Of a stretch of DNA of 64,000 bases, positions 52,175 to 63,604 are shown piece after piece. Made by a program: the position numbers and the translations under genes. Numbering within the stretch: the stretch's first letter is position 1; each line of letters begins with the position of its first letter. Location of the stretch: NCBI GenBank assembly GCA_947184155.2, contig CAMXCT020004068.1:389881-453880 (forward strand). The letters are read 5' to 3'. The notes under the pieces are model-generated. The model worked only from the letters and a program-made list of their open reading frames with translations, searched no databases and was not told the origin of the DNA. The stretch is from Cladocopium goreaui (lineage: Eukaryota; Sar; Dinophyceae; Suessiales; Symbiodiniaceae).

Positions 52175-55100
52175 TCCATCGATCTATCTATCTATCTATC
52201 TATCTATCTAGAGTGCAACTGTAGACAGATTTTTGCGAACATTTGATTTTCCCAAGTGTGGAAACATTCTTCTTATACATACGCGATTCCATGGTGTTTC
52301 AAGATTTGGGCATGACTTAGGCATGAGTTTCTTGAAACAGCGATTCCATGGTGATCTACTAGCAAGTTTTGACCCAGGCATGAGCTGGGCATGAGTTTGT
52401 CGTTTGACTGTATACAGTATAGATAATAGCATGATAATATCTATGCCATCCATCATAGTTAAATCATAGTTGTTATAAACCATTCCCCATTAGTAAGCCA
52501 CCATTAACCCACCATTCGCATCCATTCGTCCCTTAGCCAAGCGTTCCCCGCACACGTTGGGTTCCCGGTTGTGGTTCGCAGGCTCCACCAAAGGCCTGGG
52601 CCGCGCATGTGCGCAGGAGATGTTGAGCTTAGGTGCTGAGGTTGCTGGAACGCCCCAGGGATCCCCAGGGCGTTTTGGATGGGCGATGGGCATGGATGGG
52701 CTGATGCTAATATGGGATATGAATGTTGATGATATGATTTAATCTATTGTATAATCTATGTTATGGGATAGTACTGATATTGATGAATAATGATGAATTA
52801 TGATTGAACCAAGAATGGGATCATATTCGGAGAAAAAGCGGGATGATATTGGGTATAACGTATGTATGTCATATTGTATTTCATGGATTTGAATCGCGGA
52901 CTTGATCCGTGAAAATCCACCATTATGAATTATGGAATGGTGGATCATGGTGGATCATGGTGGATCATGGTGGATCATGGTGGATCATGGTGGATCATGG
53001 TGGATCATGGTGGATCTATGGATTATGCTTATAACTCGGAAAACTAGAATGAACCATGGGGAACGAACTAATTGATTAGGTACAACCTGGAGTTCTCAGA
53101 AAATTCCCGTAGCTGCTAGGCTAGGGGTTACTAATATACGTTTTTTGCACACTCAGACAAAGAGAAAATGAGGACACATCAATGAAGATCTAGGCAGTTG
53201 TATTATCACACAAGCCTAGCTGGACTGGACTTGTGTCAACTGTCCGTTCAAAACACTGTACTCACATATATATATAATTATATATATATATATTCACATA
53301 CTTATAAGTTACTTATACATACTTTTACTGTAAATATTCATTCAACACATATATTGACATACTATGGCTTGTTACGCCATGTCTTTTGGCATATGACTGT
53401 ATAATTTCAAGACCTGAAGGATCCTTCACATACTGATGTCTCCAAGGTCATCACCTCTCGCAAAGCCACAGAGGTGGAGGAGATCCGGTTCCGAAAGTTC
53501 CAGAGATGTGTTTGAGTTAAGTTAAGGATGGTTAAGGTCAGTAATTGGAACACATAATATATATATATATTTAGTCATCATTAATCTACAACGTCATATA
53601 CCCTCAATCTTTCAGTTATGAGGGTTTGGAAGTCCACGTGCTAGAGATTTATGATCCCAGTTATACCTGGGTTTGGTAGCAAATGGTAGTGGTTCTCTGG
53701 TGGTGTTGTTTCCGATTTTCAGAAGCACTTAAAGAACACAATTAGCCACCTTAATCATATTATTTTTGGGTATAGATATGACTATCCTATTCATTGTGTC
53801 TATCTGATGAAGCTGGAGATTCTCACCTCGAATCCAGCCATGGAAAGAAGCAGCTCCCTCAGGGTCAAGGTCAAATAGGTCCGGGTCTCTCCTGCAACAA
53901 AGTCATTCGACTTCTCACACGAAGGATGGGCACCAAAACATCGGAATGAATGAATCAATGTGTGCGATCAGAATTGAGAAGTGTTTCCACACTGGAGGAA
54001 AAATCACTGTCCACATATTTACACATGTTTCCACAACAGCGGCACCAGGGCCTTTTTTTTGAGGAGACGTGTAAGGAGTTGTCCAGCCTGGGCGGAAAAG
54101 TTCATGGCATCGCTGCAGATGTCTCCAGTAAGGAGGGACGCGAGGTGGGTTGACCGAAAGTGAAAGTGGGTCCGGGATGGGTTCGGGATGAGTATTTATT
54201 GTTGACTTAGGCTGTTCTACTTGTAGGATTATTATTTTTGCTGGTTAGGATGATGAACTGTTTATGGATACTTTAAGATATTTCAATTAAGATCATCCCA
54301 GCTGGTTGATTGTTGATGTTTTAGGATGATCAACTTGACCCAGACCATTGATGACACTGATAATATCCACTACCAATGATATCCAATGATGCTGACAAAC
54401 ATAATGAAACAAAGTGTTAGTAATAATATTGATACTCGTCGTCACCGTCATCGTCGTCATCGTCATCATCATCATCATCATCATCACCATCACCATCACA
54501 ATTCCCAACAATTGAATTCCAGCATGTTGATACTAAGATCCTGTTTCAGAACCATTTTCATACTCCCCCGTAATTATCTATGTTTCATAGTCAATTCATC
54601 CGGGTTGATCCATTTTTCCTCAACCTTCCCCAGCAAAAAAAATGGCTATCTTCAGCCAGTGCTTCTCAGCGCCAGGCCCTTGTCCTCTTCGTTGAGAAGC
54701 TCTGGGGCATGCTGGATGGCTTGGTGAATAATGTGGGGACCAACATCCGCAAGCCCATCCAGGAGGCCACATGCCATGGGATTTCATGGGGATTCACCAG
54801 CAATAAATGGCTATAAAATACCAAGCATATGGCATATGGATAGGTTTCTATAGAGGTTTTTATGAGGATATTTGATGGGGAACTTCAACAGAATCTGTCA
54901 TCTGAGTTTTGGCGGTGCTGAATCTTGACCAAAAATGATTGGCATTGTTGGCAGAAGAAGAACAATAATGGACACTACTAATGATGATAACAGCAACGAC
55001 TCGAAATGCATATCATATACTTGTATAGAAATGAATATCATGTACTTGTGTTACCTATCCAAATTGTATGGTTGGACACTCGGATGACTTATTTATAGTA

Positions 55101-58100
55101 GCCAATTCGGTGACTCGTCCTGCCGCTGGTTCATGACCCCAGGCAACCGAGGAGGAGTATCACAATATGATGCGAACCAACGTCGACAGCTGTTGGTTTC
55201 TGTGCACCATGGCTGAATCACCAGCATTTAATATATATATATATAATATATATATAATATATATATAATATATATAATATATAATATAATATAATACATA
55301 TATAATATATATATCATATATATCATATATATAATATATTATTATATATATATATTATTATATATATATTATTATATATATATTATTATATATATATTAT
55401 TATATATATTATTATATATATATATTATTATATATATATATATATTTCTGGCTGAAAATGATAAGATGGAGATTTGTTTTTCTAACTTTGATGGCTGATG
55501 TGGTTGATATGCTTCTTCGTTTGGGAACATGAACCTTGGTCGTTTGGGTGGATTTGAGTCTTGCAATTAGCGCGTGTCTTCAGAGCAACAACAAACCTAC
55601 CTTTTTGATCCTTTTTGTGGTACGCTTTCTGGAAGCGACTTTTGGGACTTTCCCATGTCACACAGCTTGCCTGGTGTGAATCTACATTTGCTCTGTATGC
55701 GTGCCATGTGCATATGAGTCCTTCCATCTTGACAGAGATGTGGAACCAAGTCACGTGTTCACATGTGATACACTTGGACCAAAGTCAACACCTTGCAAAA
55801 TTCTAAATTCCAGGTATTTGGCCATGGTTGCCAACCATCCACAAGCCAGTTTGCTGGATTTTGCTTCTCCATTTTTGGGAAGGATCCACCTCCCTGCAGC
55901 ATCGCTTTTCCCAAGGTAAGATGTTCAAACCCATGCTGGAGCGTTCCTCCCGCGCGTCGGTCGTGACTTGATATTGTTTTGTTTTGTCCTGGAAATGCTC
56001 GCAGTTTTCCCTTGGGAGAAATTCATGTCTTTCCACATGGTGGTTTCGATACATGGGGGTAACGTAACCCAAAATGGATGGTTTTCTGATGAAAACCCCA
56101 TTGAAATGGAGGAGGACCATTTTTCTTGCAGGAATGGCAGGAAAATCAGCTATTTCCGCCCAAAAAATATCAACAGGTTGAGGTCAAACTGTGACACTGT
56201 TTAGTAGCTGTGAAACTTGGCAGTGCTAGCCGCTTTCAAAAGTGAATCGCTGGATGTATCTATACCTCTGTAGAAAAAGGGATCTGCATCTACTGGGAAT
56301 AATGTCAATGTACTACAGGATCCTTACTTTCTGACTGTCCTGAATATCCCAAAGATGTATATCATTGTATATCAACATATTTTGAAAAGCTTGAAAAGCT
56401 AGTCAGTATATCCGGCTTCGACTACCATTCTGAATCACTGGAACATGCCCCGGGAATATGATCCACCATACAATGTGGGTGTGTCTGAAAGTGAGGATAT
56501 ATCTGCCAAATGGATCCAAATGGACATGTTTCTAGATTTTCCCAGAAATAATATGGAGGTTTCCTAAGTCATGGGGGTACCCCCAAATCATCCAGTCGTC
56601 ATGGATGACCATGACTTAGTATTGAAACATATTGAAACAACCATGGTTACTTGGGGATCCCCATTGACTTGAGAACACCCCATATGAATTTACCAGTGGA
56701 TTTTGGGTAGACCCAATTTTTCAGACAAAGCTGTGAGGTGAATATCTCCAGTGCTGCTGGCGTGCGCAGCACTGGCACTGGCTCAGTGTATGCCATGACG
56801 AAAGCCGTCTGGGGGCCCTGGATTTTAAGGAAAGAAATGCTTCTGAAACAGGGGGATGCTGATAAAATTGCAGTTGACAATTGGATTCTTGGGGGGAATC
56901 TTGGAAAGCAGGAGAGATTGTGAACAGGTTGGTACCTCTAAATCCATTGGTTGATCATGGTTAATCATCATTTCCCTATTAAGAAAATTGCCATTGAAAG
57001 GGTGTACTCAATTTCCAGACAAATTGATTTGGGAGCATCCATGTATATATATATATATATTTAGTATCCTTATCTATCACACATATATATATATACATCA
57101 TTATATATTCATTTTTCAGGTGAAGACCCAAAACATCCTAAAGTGGCAAAGCCATCCATGGTCTCTTGATTTTTGAGGCCATCGCTCATCTTGCTTGCAG
57201 TCTTGCTTGTGAGGGCCACAGATGAAATCCACAGTTTCTGGGGAAGAAAAAGTTACCTGGGTTGGTGGTGTAGATAAAAAAAAACCCTGCTTGTGGTGGT
57301 GTGATTTTGATACTTGAACATTGGAAACTTGATGTATTCAACTCCTTGTGCGTGCTAAAAGGCATGCACACCAGCAAGTTGTTCAGCGAAATGCAAAATT
57401 GAGATTCAGTCAAGCATCCCTGTTGGACAAGAAAAGCAGTCTTTGCAACGGACCGCAGGGGCGTGACAGGCAGAACATACCCAAGGAGTCCGTCAATTAA
57501 GTGAACATTTCATACATGCGTGCTTGGTCGCAGGGTGCTTTCGTTTTTCATGTCCACATATATATAAGTATATATATATATACGTAATTATATATAATTA
57601 TAATATTATATATATAATTATATAGAATTATATATATAGAATTATATATAATTATACATATATATATATATATACACATATAATTGTATACTTACATATA
57701 TAACTATAATATACAATACGGGACAGAAAATTGACTGATTTGTTCTCCAGGGTACCAGGCATGGGTAGTGACAGAGCTGATGTCCGCCCAGGTGAATGGG
57801 GCCCGTTGGGCATCCGTGTGAATTGTGACCCTTGGAGTGAATATTATTGGTTGAAACAAGGGTTTGGAGTAAAAATCCAGATTCATTTCGAGCCTCAGTT
57901 TCAAACCACCTGTGTTGAACTTGGAAAAAGACAGGTGGCCATGCAAGTGCGTACATGGGGGAACTGCGACCCCAAACACCAACCCATTCCAACCTATTGC
58001 ATGGATGTTGTTAAGTGAACTCAGGAATTCATAGAAATTCTGGGATGACTGCGGTGAAAGTTTCAGTTTTTGCTGCCTTATCCCCATTGGTTGCATGACT

Positions 58101-59868
58101 CTGAGGTGTGCCCTTGGATGGCAAGAACCCCACTTCTCGAAGAAGCAGTGAGGGCTTCTCAGACCAGCCCTGGAGGGCAATGGATGACATCATCAGCCCA
58201 ACCGCTCGATAGACACAGCATTTCCAAAGGGTGAGCCTTTCATTGACGGTGGTAAAATCGTGGTAAATCCAATTGTTCTTGGATATTTTCAGTGCCGTAA
58301 TCTTTGGCGATCTAAATCCTCGCCATGAAAAAAACCCGCCTTTTGGTTGGTTAAACCCTGGTGAGTTCTCTTGGGCGGTGCATCCACGACCGTCTCACCA
58401 TGAACCAAGGTGAAAAACAATCCTCAGCAACTGGAAGATGTGAAACGTGTCTCATGGCATGCATGCCTCCATGTCTGGAGATATTGAAATATTTAGGAGA
58501 GATTTATCATCTGGTCTTATCTGGCTGGTGGTGTCAAATAGATGTTGTGTTCAAACCATATTTTGGATATTTTGGGAGGATGATCCCCAATGACAAGCGT
58601 TGTTTTTCTTGTGGGGTAGCTGATGGTTTCTCCCTGTGAGATTGTAAGAACTATGGTAAGTGGAATGTCCTTGAGAATACACCATTTGGATCCATTTGGG
58701 CTGATGATTGTCCCGAGTGAAGATGTCTTCCTTTGGTTCTTGGTTTCATTCTGGTTTGACTATAGGAACTCGATCAAATCGGGATGGAATTTGCATGCCC
58801 TGACAATCAAATAATAAAGTTGCAAGGGCTTCCGTTGAGATTTCGAAAGGTCCGGCACCACGGATTCACCCCTTAAACTATTGCTCTCGGTCAGGTCACC
58901 CCCTTGGCACGTTTGGGCGAGCCGGAAGACACCGGAGCCACGGTGGCTTTCCTCTGTGCGCGTTCGATCGACAGGTCGAGTCATTATTTGCACTTTGTTT
59001 AAGGTGGATTTCCGTGCTAATTTGGCATCAATATGAGTATAATTAATATGTATCTATATGTATCTTGTGATATGATATTATAATATATATATATATAGTA
59101 TGGTGATACATCACAATAAGATGCTATGATTCATGATTCATCATTATATGAGATGGTGATCCATCATGATACTACATCATTATAGTCTACACTATGGGAC
59201 CGCTCTCCAGGTATGCCCGCTGCTGCTTACATCACCGGACAGGCACAGCATGCACGAAGCAATGTGGGGATGGGGTTTGACACCTGTTATGACCACAAAA
59301 ACGGGAATATTTGGGGAATCAAGATCCAAATAATGTACATATATATATGTAACCAATCACCAGCTACTTTAGGGTATCTAGGGTACCAGGGTTTTGACCC
59401 ATCACCATGCCTGCGTCTATGATTGCTTTATGTATATAATATAAGATGGATAGTTGTATTTGAGATAGTTTGGGGACATTTCTACTATGTATTTAATGTG
59501 TAGATATCTCGAGAGTGCACGTTTTCACAAGGTGGATACTTAAGCTTTGACAGAGACTTGGGGGCAAGCCATCCATGTTCTAGAACGGGTACCAGACACA
59601 ATCTGTAAAGCTAGGTATATCTGGATATGGATACCTTCCCAAAAATGAGAGAGTAGGCCAAATTGGGATGTGAAGAAGTACCCAATCTTGGTGCTTTGAA
59701 ACTGTACCCATCACCTTGAATCAATGACTTACTCATATTCGGTTGCGTTTCCAGAAGAAACAGTGGAGCAGTATAACAGCTCTAGCGCAATGACAGGTCA
59801 TTTCTGTTGATGGCGGCCTGTATGCACAAGGCTTCCGAGGGCCTTGTGTGCCTGACCCAAAGCTGTAG
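51234..59868 (+). CDS. Short-chain dehydrogenase, tropinone-reductase-like, 15 exons
   Basis: Exons: 51234-51276, 52582-52640, 53447-53479 (or -53473), 54064-54144, 54676-54765, 55143-55203, 55916-55962, 56738-56806, 57178-57208, 57792-57826, 58106-58147, 58410-58448, 58895-58955, 59211-59242, 59797-59868. Together they make one frame of 264 residues from MSRWSLSGFKVV to GFRGPCVPDPKL. SDR motifs are complete: TGSTKGLG (14-21) for NAD(P), NNVG (90-93), N115, S143, Y156 and K160 (YAMTK) for catalysis, PLGIRVN, and YITGQ...VDGG at the end. It should be a cytosolic NADP(H)-dependent carbonyl reductase; the substrate cannot be told. All 14 acceptors are AG|G. Donors are GT (10), GC (after exons 5, 6 and 14) and GA (after exon 10). 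No leader or transit peptide. Confidence 0.9.
52095..52212. repeat. (TATC)n microsatellite in intron 1
   Basis: About 28 units of CTAT with a few CTGT and CGAT variants, within the first intron of the dehydrogenase gene. Confidence 0.95.
52935..53015. repeat. 10-bp TGGATCATGG array in intron 2
   Basis: Eight near-perfect copies of GGTGGATCAT. Confidence 0.95.
54425..54503. repeat. CGTCAT/CATCAT trinucleotide repeat in an intron
   Basis: A run of CGT then CAT triplets between exons 4 and 5 of the dehydrogenase gene; the His-rich ORF across it is an artefact. Confidence 0.9.
55228..55445. repeat. TATATAATA array in intron 6
   Basis: About 220 bases of TATATAATATA and TATTATTATA units between exons 6 and 7. 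Confidence 0.95.
56555..56681. repeat. 127-bp MITE-like element in intron 7 (GGAGGTTTCC family)
   Basis: Left end GGAGGTTTCCTAAGTCATGG then GGGTACCCCC; right end GGGGATCCCCATTGACTTGA then GAACACCCC, its reverse complement with a few changes. It lies 57 bases before exon 8. Confidence 0.7.
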
Positions 59869-60010
59869 CTTTGATTTTGTCATCCTGCACCAGTTGGGAA
59901 CTATTGGTAACTATAAACTAATTAAAAACACTGTCGATAATGGGATGATAATGGGATAAACCATCTATAATTGCAATCCTGGAGCTTTCTTTCTGGATTC
60001 CGTTTTAGAC

Positions 60011-60220
60011 ACCAGAACAATCAGTTTTATTCAGTTTTGCTGCCTGAACTGTGTACATACTCATCAGTGGTGCCGGTGCAAAGCTGGAAAAAGGCCCTGG
60101 GAAAAGGCTGATCTCTGGTTTCGGTGTGTGAAGTGCAACGCGCGGCAGTTCACTGCACGTCTTCGCAACAGCAGCTGGATCAGATGGAGTTCCTCTTGGG
60201 ATGACATGGCACTAGGCTGA
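60011..60220 (+). CDS. Candidate terminal exon with paired CxxC motifs
   Basis: From a TTTATTCAG|TTTTGC or nearby acceptor the frame reads CCLNCVHTHQWCRCKAGKRP, WEKADLWFRCVKCNARQFTA, RLRNSSWIRWSSSWDDMALG, TGA at 60218-60220. CLNC and CVKC, about 25 residues apart with further Cys/His between, would suit a zinc ribbon. It is 140 bases after the dehydrogenase stop, so it is probably the end of another gene or of an alternative transcript. Family not recognised. Confidence 0.45.
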   Translation, partial: TRTISFIQFCCLNCVHTHQWCRCKAGKRPWEKADLWFRCVKCNARQFTARLRNSSWIRWSSSWDDMALG

Positions 60221-60589
60221 CTTTGCTGTCCATCTAAAGTTCAACAGAACGGCCCAAAGCAAGAAACTGGGGAAAACAAGATACTTTATGTGGTTGCAGC
60301 AAAATTCAAGAGGAACTGGTGAATGTTCTTCAGTGCTTGATCCAACTGCTAAGCGTTAAACATCAGCATTTCACGCACATAGCTGCCATAGCTGGCCGAC
60401 CATGGAGGTGGGATCCCGCGGGGACCTCTCCCCCATGTGCAACCGGGCCAAACACGTTTGTTGATATTTGGGAGCCCTCAAAAGTTGCCTCAAATTAGCT
60501 TCTGAATGATGGTCAGTTATCCAGTTATCCACTTCTTTCTTCAATAATGTACGTGTTCTTAATACAGGTATGTTGTTTTTGAATTTGGA

Positions 60590-60596
60590 TAGATAC

Positions 60597-60667
<71 letters not shown>

Positions 60668-60715
60668 TAGACAGACATAGACAGACAGACAGACAGACAG
60701 ATAGATAGATGATAT
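60590..60715. repeat. (GATA)n and (GACA)n microsatellite
   Basis: About 19 copies of ATAG followed by CAGACAGA units. ORFs across it (repeating SIYL) are artefacts. Confidence 0.95.
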
Positions 60716-60820
60716 CATCATGCATAGGTACATATTTGTATATATATACACACACATATCATGAAACACAATACATATACACAGCAGATCCATTCATTTT
60801 TCCATCCCTGCAATCGCCAG

Positions 60821-60916
60821 AGCCATTGGTCCGGGGACGACATCCATCTTGGGGATGCCTGGGCACAAGAACTTCGTCAAGAGACGGATAGATATGAGGA
60901 GGACTGGCTCCGGGGA
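60821..60916 (+). CDS. Candidate exon, unknown protein
   Basis: Frame HWSGDDIHLGDAWAQELRQE then TDRYEEDWLRG, followed by a GTTCCA donor; reading on gives VPVFENHPEYVHEYEVNMIE, also protein-like. Acidic and helical. It may belong with the exons at 63141 and 63489. Unrecognised. Confidence 0.4.
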
Positions 60917-61177
60917 GTTCCAGTTTTCGAAAATCATCCTGAATATGTTCATGAATATGAAGTGAATATGATAGAATACATGGGATTTTCAAAGATATTC
61001 TTGCGGTTGAGTGATGATTTAAGTTGCAATGTCCATATTCTATCTACTCCAGGATGACTATATTCACCCCGCTTCGCGTGGGGTGGCCGCCCACACCGCA
61101 GGTTTATTTCGGTCCGTGAGAGGGGCTAAGGGTGGTTTTCCCCCGTGGGGGCTCTTCAAGCTAAGAAGTTTCAATAA

Positions 61178-61375
61178 GAAATCCTTCCAAAACATTGTTT
61201 TTGACAGTGTTTTTCCAATGTTTCCAGTCAAACAGACGGTAATTTACACGTTTTTTGCCATAAAGGCAGTAAATCCTTCCAAAACATTGCTTTTGACAGT
61301 GTTTTTGTAATGTTTCCAGTCAAGCATACGGTCATTTACACGTTTTTTGGCTCTAACGTCAGTCCAAAACACTTG
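61178..61375. repeat. Direct repeat of about 97 bp, two copies and a partial third
   Basis: AAATCCTTCCAAAACATTGY then TTTTGACAGTGTTTTT, TTCCAGTCAA and ATTTACACGTTTTTTG in the same order twice (61178-61271 and 61272-61360), followed by a third start (CCAAAACACTTGTTTTTGCA). Not evidently coding. Confidence 0.75.
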
Positions 61376-62082
61376 TTTTTGCAGTGTTTTCAATGCTCTG
61401 GCATCCAAAAACCCTGCAAAATCTTGCTATGTACAATGTTTTTTTCATTTTTGGCCGTTTTTCCATTGCCGGAAAGCTACCAAAATGACCCAAAATTCCA
61501 TTTCAATACCCTCTTGCGCTCAGACACCCAAAAATCCTCGAAAAATGTCGAAAACACCACCGTATTCTGGTCTCGGTGCGAAACCGTTTTTGGGCCCCCC
61601 CCCAGCTAAAGCTGATATAGCGACTGCTATATTAACAAATGTCATTGAGCATTTAGTGTTGCTGTTGCCCCCCAATAAGCACGCCTTCACCGCCAAAGCG
61701 GTGTGGGCGGATTTGAATATAGAAGCATAGTTGGACTTGGCTTAGGATATGTTATATCCGAAGCTATGGCATGATGGGGGTAGGAACCTTGACTACCAGT
61801 ATCTCCATTCATAACCCCAACTCCACCCTTCCGGTTATCTCCGTTAATAACCCCTACTGCACCCTTCCGGTAATGTGCTACTGTAGACCCAATGACATAA
61901 ACTACCCGCCGGATCTTTCACCGTCCCACGATTATGATAAAATCTTTCTGTCGCCACAGTAGCGTGTCAATTTCTTGAGGCCAAATAGTCTCTTATTTTT
62001 TTCCAAAAAAATATGTTTTGTGAACCCTTACAGGGTTCAGTGTCTTAAAACGAGTCGGATACTGACACGCCTTTTTCGTTTT
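61376..62082. other. Non-coding DNA, 3' side of the decayed transposase
   Basis: 61814-61880 has a direct repeat of ACCCTTCCGGTTATCTCCGT type. 61963-61975 and 62063-62075 carry GCGTGTCA and its complement TGACACGC, which might be remains of a short hairpin. No gene. Confidence 0.4.
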
Positions 62083-62488
62083 TCAGAACGCCGCCAGGGT
62101 TTGTCCAGTTTCGGCCAGGATGTCTTTGTCATGACATTCCCAACGCCACTGCTGACTTCTCATGTACTTCCACAAGACTTTGTTGGGCTTACCACCAACT
62201 GTGCTGTTAATGGAATTTGGTATTCCATCCTTCAGCAAAGTCCAATAGGCATCCGTGGACTGAGCGCCAAACCGAAAAGACATCTTTGGAGTGGTTGTAT
62301 TGTCGAAGAAGAAGTTTGGACATCTTTGACAAGCCTTTGTAGCAAGGTGCTCCATCAGCAAGCAACAAGGTTGTCTTTCCACGACTATCCTTTCGACCTA
62401 TGTCAGACATGGCTCCTGTTTCCAAGATTCTTCTCTTTGACTCCGGCGGAGGCAGTGGCGTAGCATCACGTATGTGTGCAAGTGCCAA
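62083..62488 (-). pseudogene. ISXO2/Merlin-like DDE transposase fragment, frameshifted
   Basis: Two overlapping minus-strand frames join near 62290. The first gives SDIGRKDSRGKTTLLLADGA, then PCYKGLSKMSKLLLRQYNHS and KDVFSV (catalytic-type D in LLLADG). The second gives QSTDAYWTLLKDGIPNSINS, then PNKVLWKYMRSQQWRWECHD and ILAETGQ. The order D...H...W..LK..IP...WxYxRSxQWRW is the ISXO2/IS1595 pattern, the core of eukaryotic Merlin transposons, common in dinoflagellates as I recall. The glutamate expected before W..LK is Asp here. The N-terminal half is missing; the sequence to its 5' side is a minisatellite. Confidence 0.55.
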
Positions 62489-62812
62489 TGAACGTTAACA
62501 TCCCCACCCCACCCCACCCCAGCGTAGCATCACGTATGTGTGGAAGTTGCAGAACAACGTGCAGTGGCGTAGCATCACGTATGTGTGGAAGTTGCAGAAG
62601 AAGGTGCAGTGGCGTAGCATCACGTATGTGTGGAAGTTGCAGAAGAACGTGCAGTGGCGTAGCATCACGTATGTGTGGAAGTTGCAGAACAACGTGCAGT
62701 GGCGTAGCATCACGTATGTGTGGAAGTTGCAGAAGAACGTGCAGTGGCGTAGCATCACGTATGTGTGCAAGTGCCAGTGAACGTTAACATCCCCACCCCA
62801 CCCCACCCCAGT
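62457..62812. repeat. 45-bp minisatellite with flanking direct repeats
   Basis: Seven copies of GTGGCGTAGCATCACGTATG followed by TGTGGAAGTTGCAGAAGAAC and GTGCA, five of them complete and almost identical at a strict 45-base period. The first and last copies lead into the same AACGTTAACATCCCCACCCC sequence (62493 and 62782), so the array is bracketed by direct repeats. Forty-five is a multiple of three, hence the repetitive ORFs on both strands. Confidence 0.9.
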
Positions 62813-63140
62813 TTTGTGGGCCGGTAAAAGATCCGCTAGCATAAACTAGATGGTTGGTAGAGTAATTGTTGGAAAAAAAATCATCCCCACATGGTAGTTT
62901 TTTGTTATTACCACATGAGGAAGCTTCCCAATTTTGAATGGGTCCAAACCTATAATTTCCATAAGCCATAAATTTTGGGGAATGAACATCCAGCTATTCC
63001 AAGCTATTTTGGGGTAAACAGAAGGGTATCAGGGTTTTGATCTAGCCCCCGTTCTTGGCAGCTGCCCAGGAACATATTCCTATGAACAATCAATAGGGTA
63101 AAATGACCAATCAGTATAATCATATCAGACACCGCTCCAG
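62813..63140. other. Non-coding DNA
   Basis: Nothing seen apart from short A-runs. Confidence 0.4.
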
Positions 63141-63215
63141 GACCTCCTCAACAATGAGCAGGAGATTGCACCTGGGATGGGGAAGGATTCTTTCCTCAGC
63201 TGCCAGATATCATGA
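63141..63215 (+). CDS. Candidate exon, unknown protein
   Basis: CTCCAG|GACCTC acceptor. Frame DLLNNEQEIAPGMGKDSFLS then CQIS and TGA, or a donor shortly before. Unrecognised. Confidence 0.4.
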   Translation, partial: DLLNNEQEIAPGMGKDSFLSCQIS

Positions 63216-63488
63216 TGTTTCCAAGACTCATTTCTGCTTGGTGCGATGACGTGATATCTTGTTGTGTGTTCTGCCGCTCTAATTGCAAACACAAGATGCA
63301 AAAGCAAATGATCTGTTTTCTCAGCATGCGTAGCATGTCGTTAGGCTCAAAAGAGACCTCTGTGATTCACAGAGGACACACCACGTCGGAAAAGCCAAAA
63401 CAGGCCGCATGAAGTGTGGTTTCTACATGTCAGGAACCCACCTGGTGTCCCGTTTTTGTGTCAATCCTGATGATTGGATCGCAGCAAG

Positions 63489-63599
63489 GACAGATTTCTG
63501 GAGTGGGAGAAGGACGTGTCTCGGACGATGGAAAACTCGGAGCACCTGGGTCTTTCTGTATCTGAGAGTAGAATCAACAATGAATCTATGAACCTCTAG
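63489..63599 (+). CDS. Candidate terminal exon, unknown protein
   Basis: GCAAG|GACAGA acceptor. Frame DRFLEWEKDVSRTMENSEHL then GLSVSESRINNESMNL and TAG (63597-63599). Acidic, helical. Same strand as 63141-63215, so the two may be neighbours in one gene. A second open frame from ATG 63409 reads through here with a less natural composition. Confidence 0.45.
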   Translation, partial: DRFLEWEKDVSRTMENSEHLGLSVSESRINNESMNL

Positions 63600-63604
63600 A
63601 ATAA

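Noticed and set aside
54386..54727. 113-codon His-rich ORF
   Set aside because: It crosses a CAT trinucleotide repeat within a dehydrogenase intron and overlaps exon 5 in the wrong frame.
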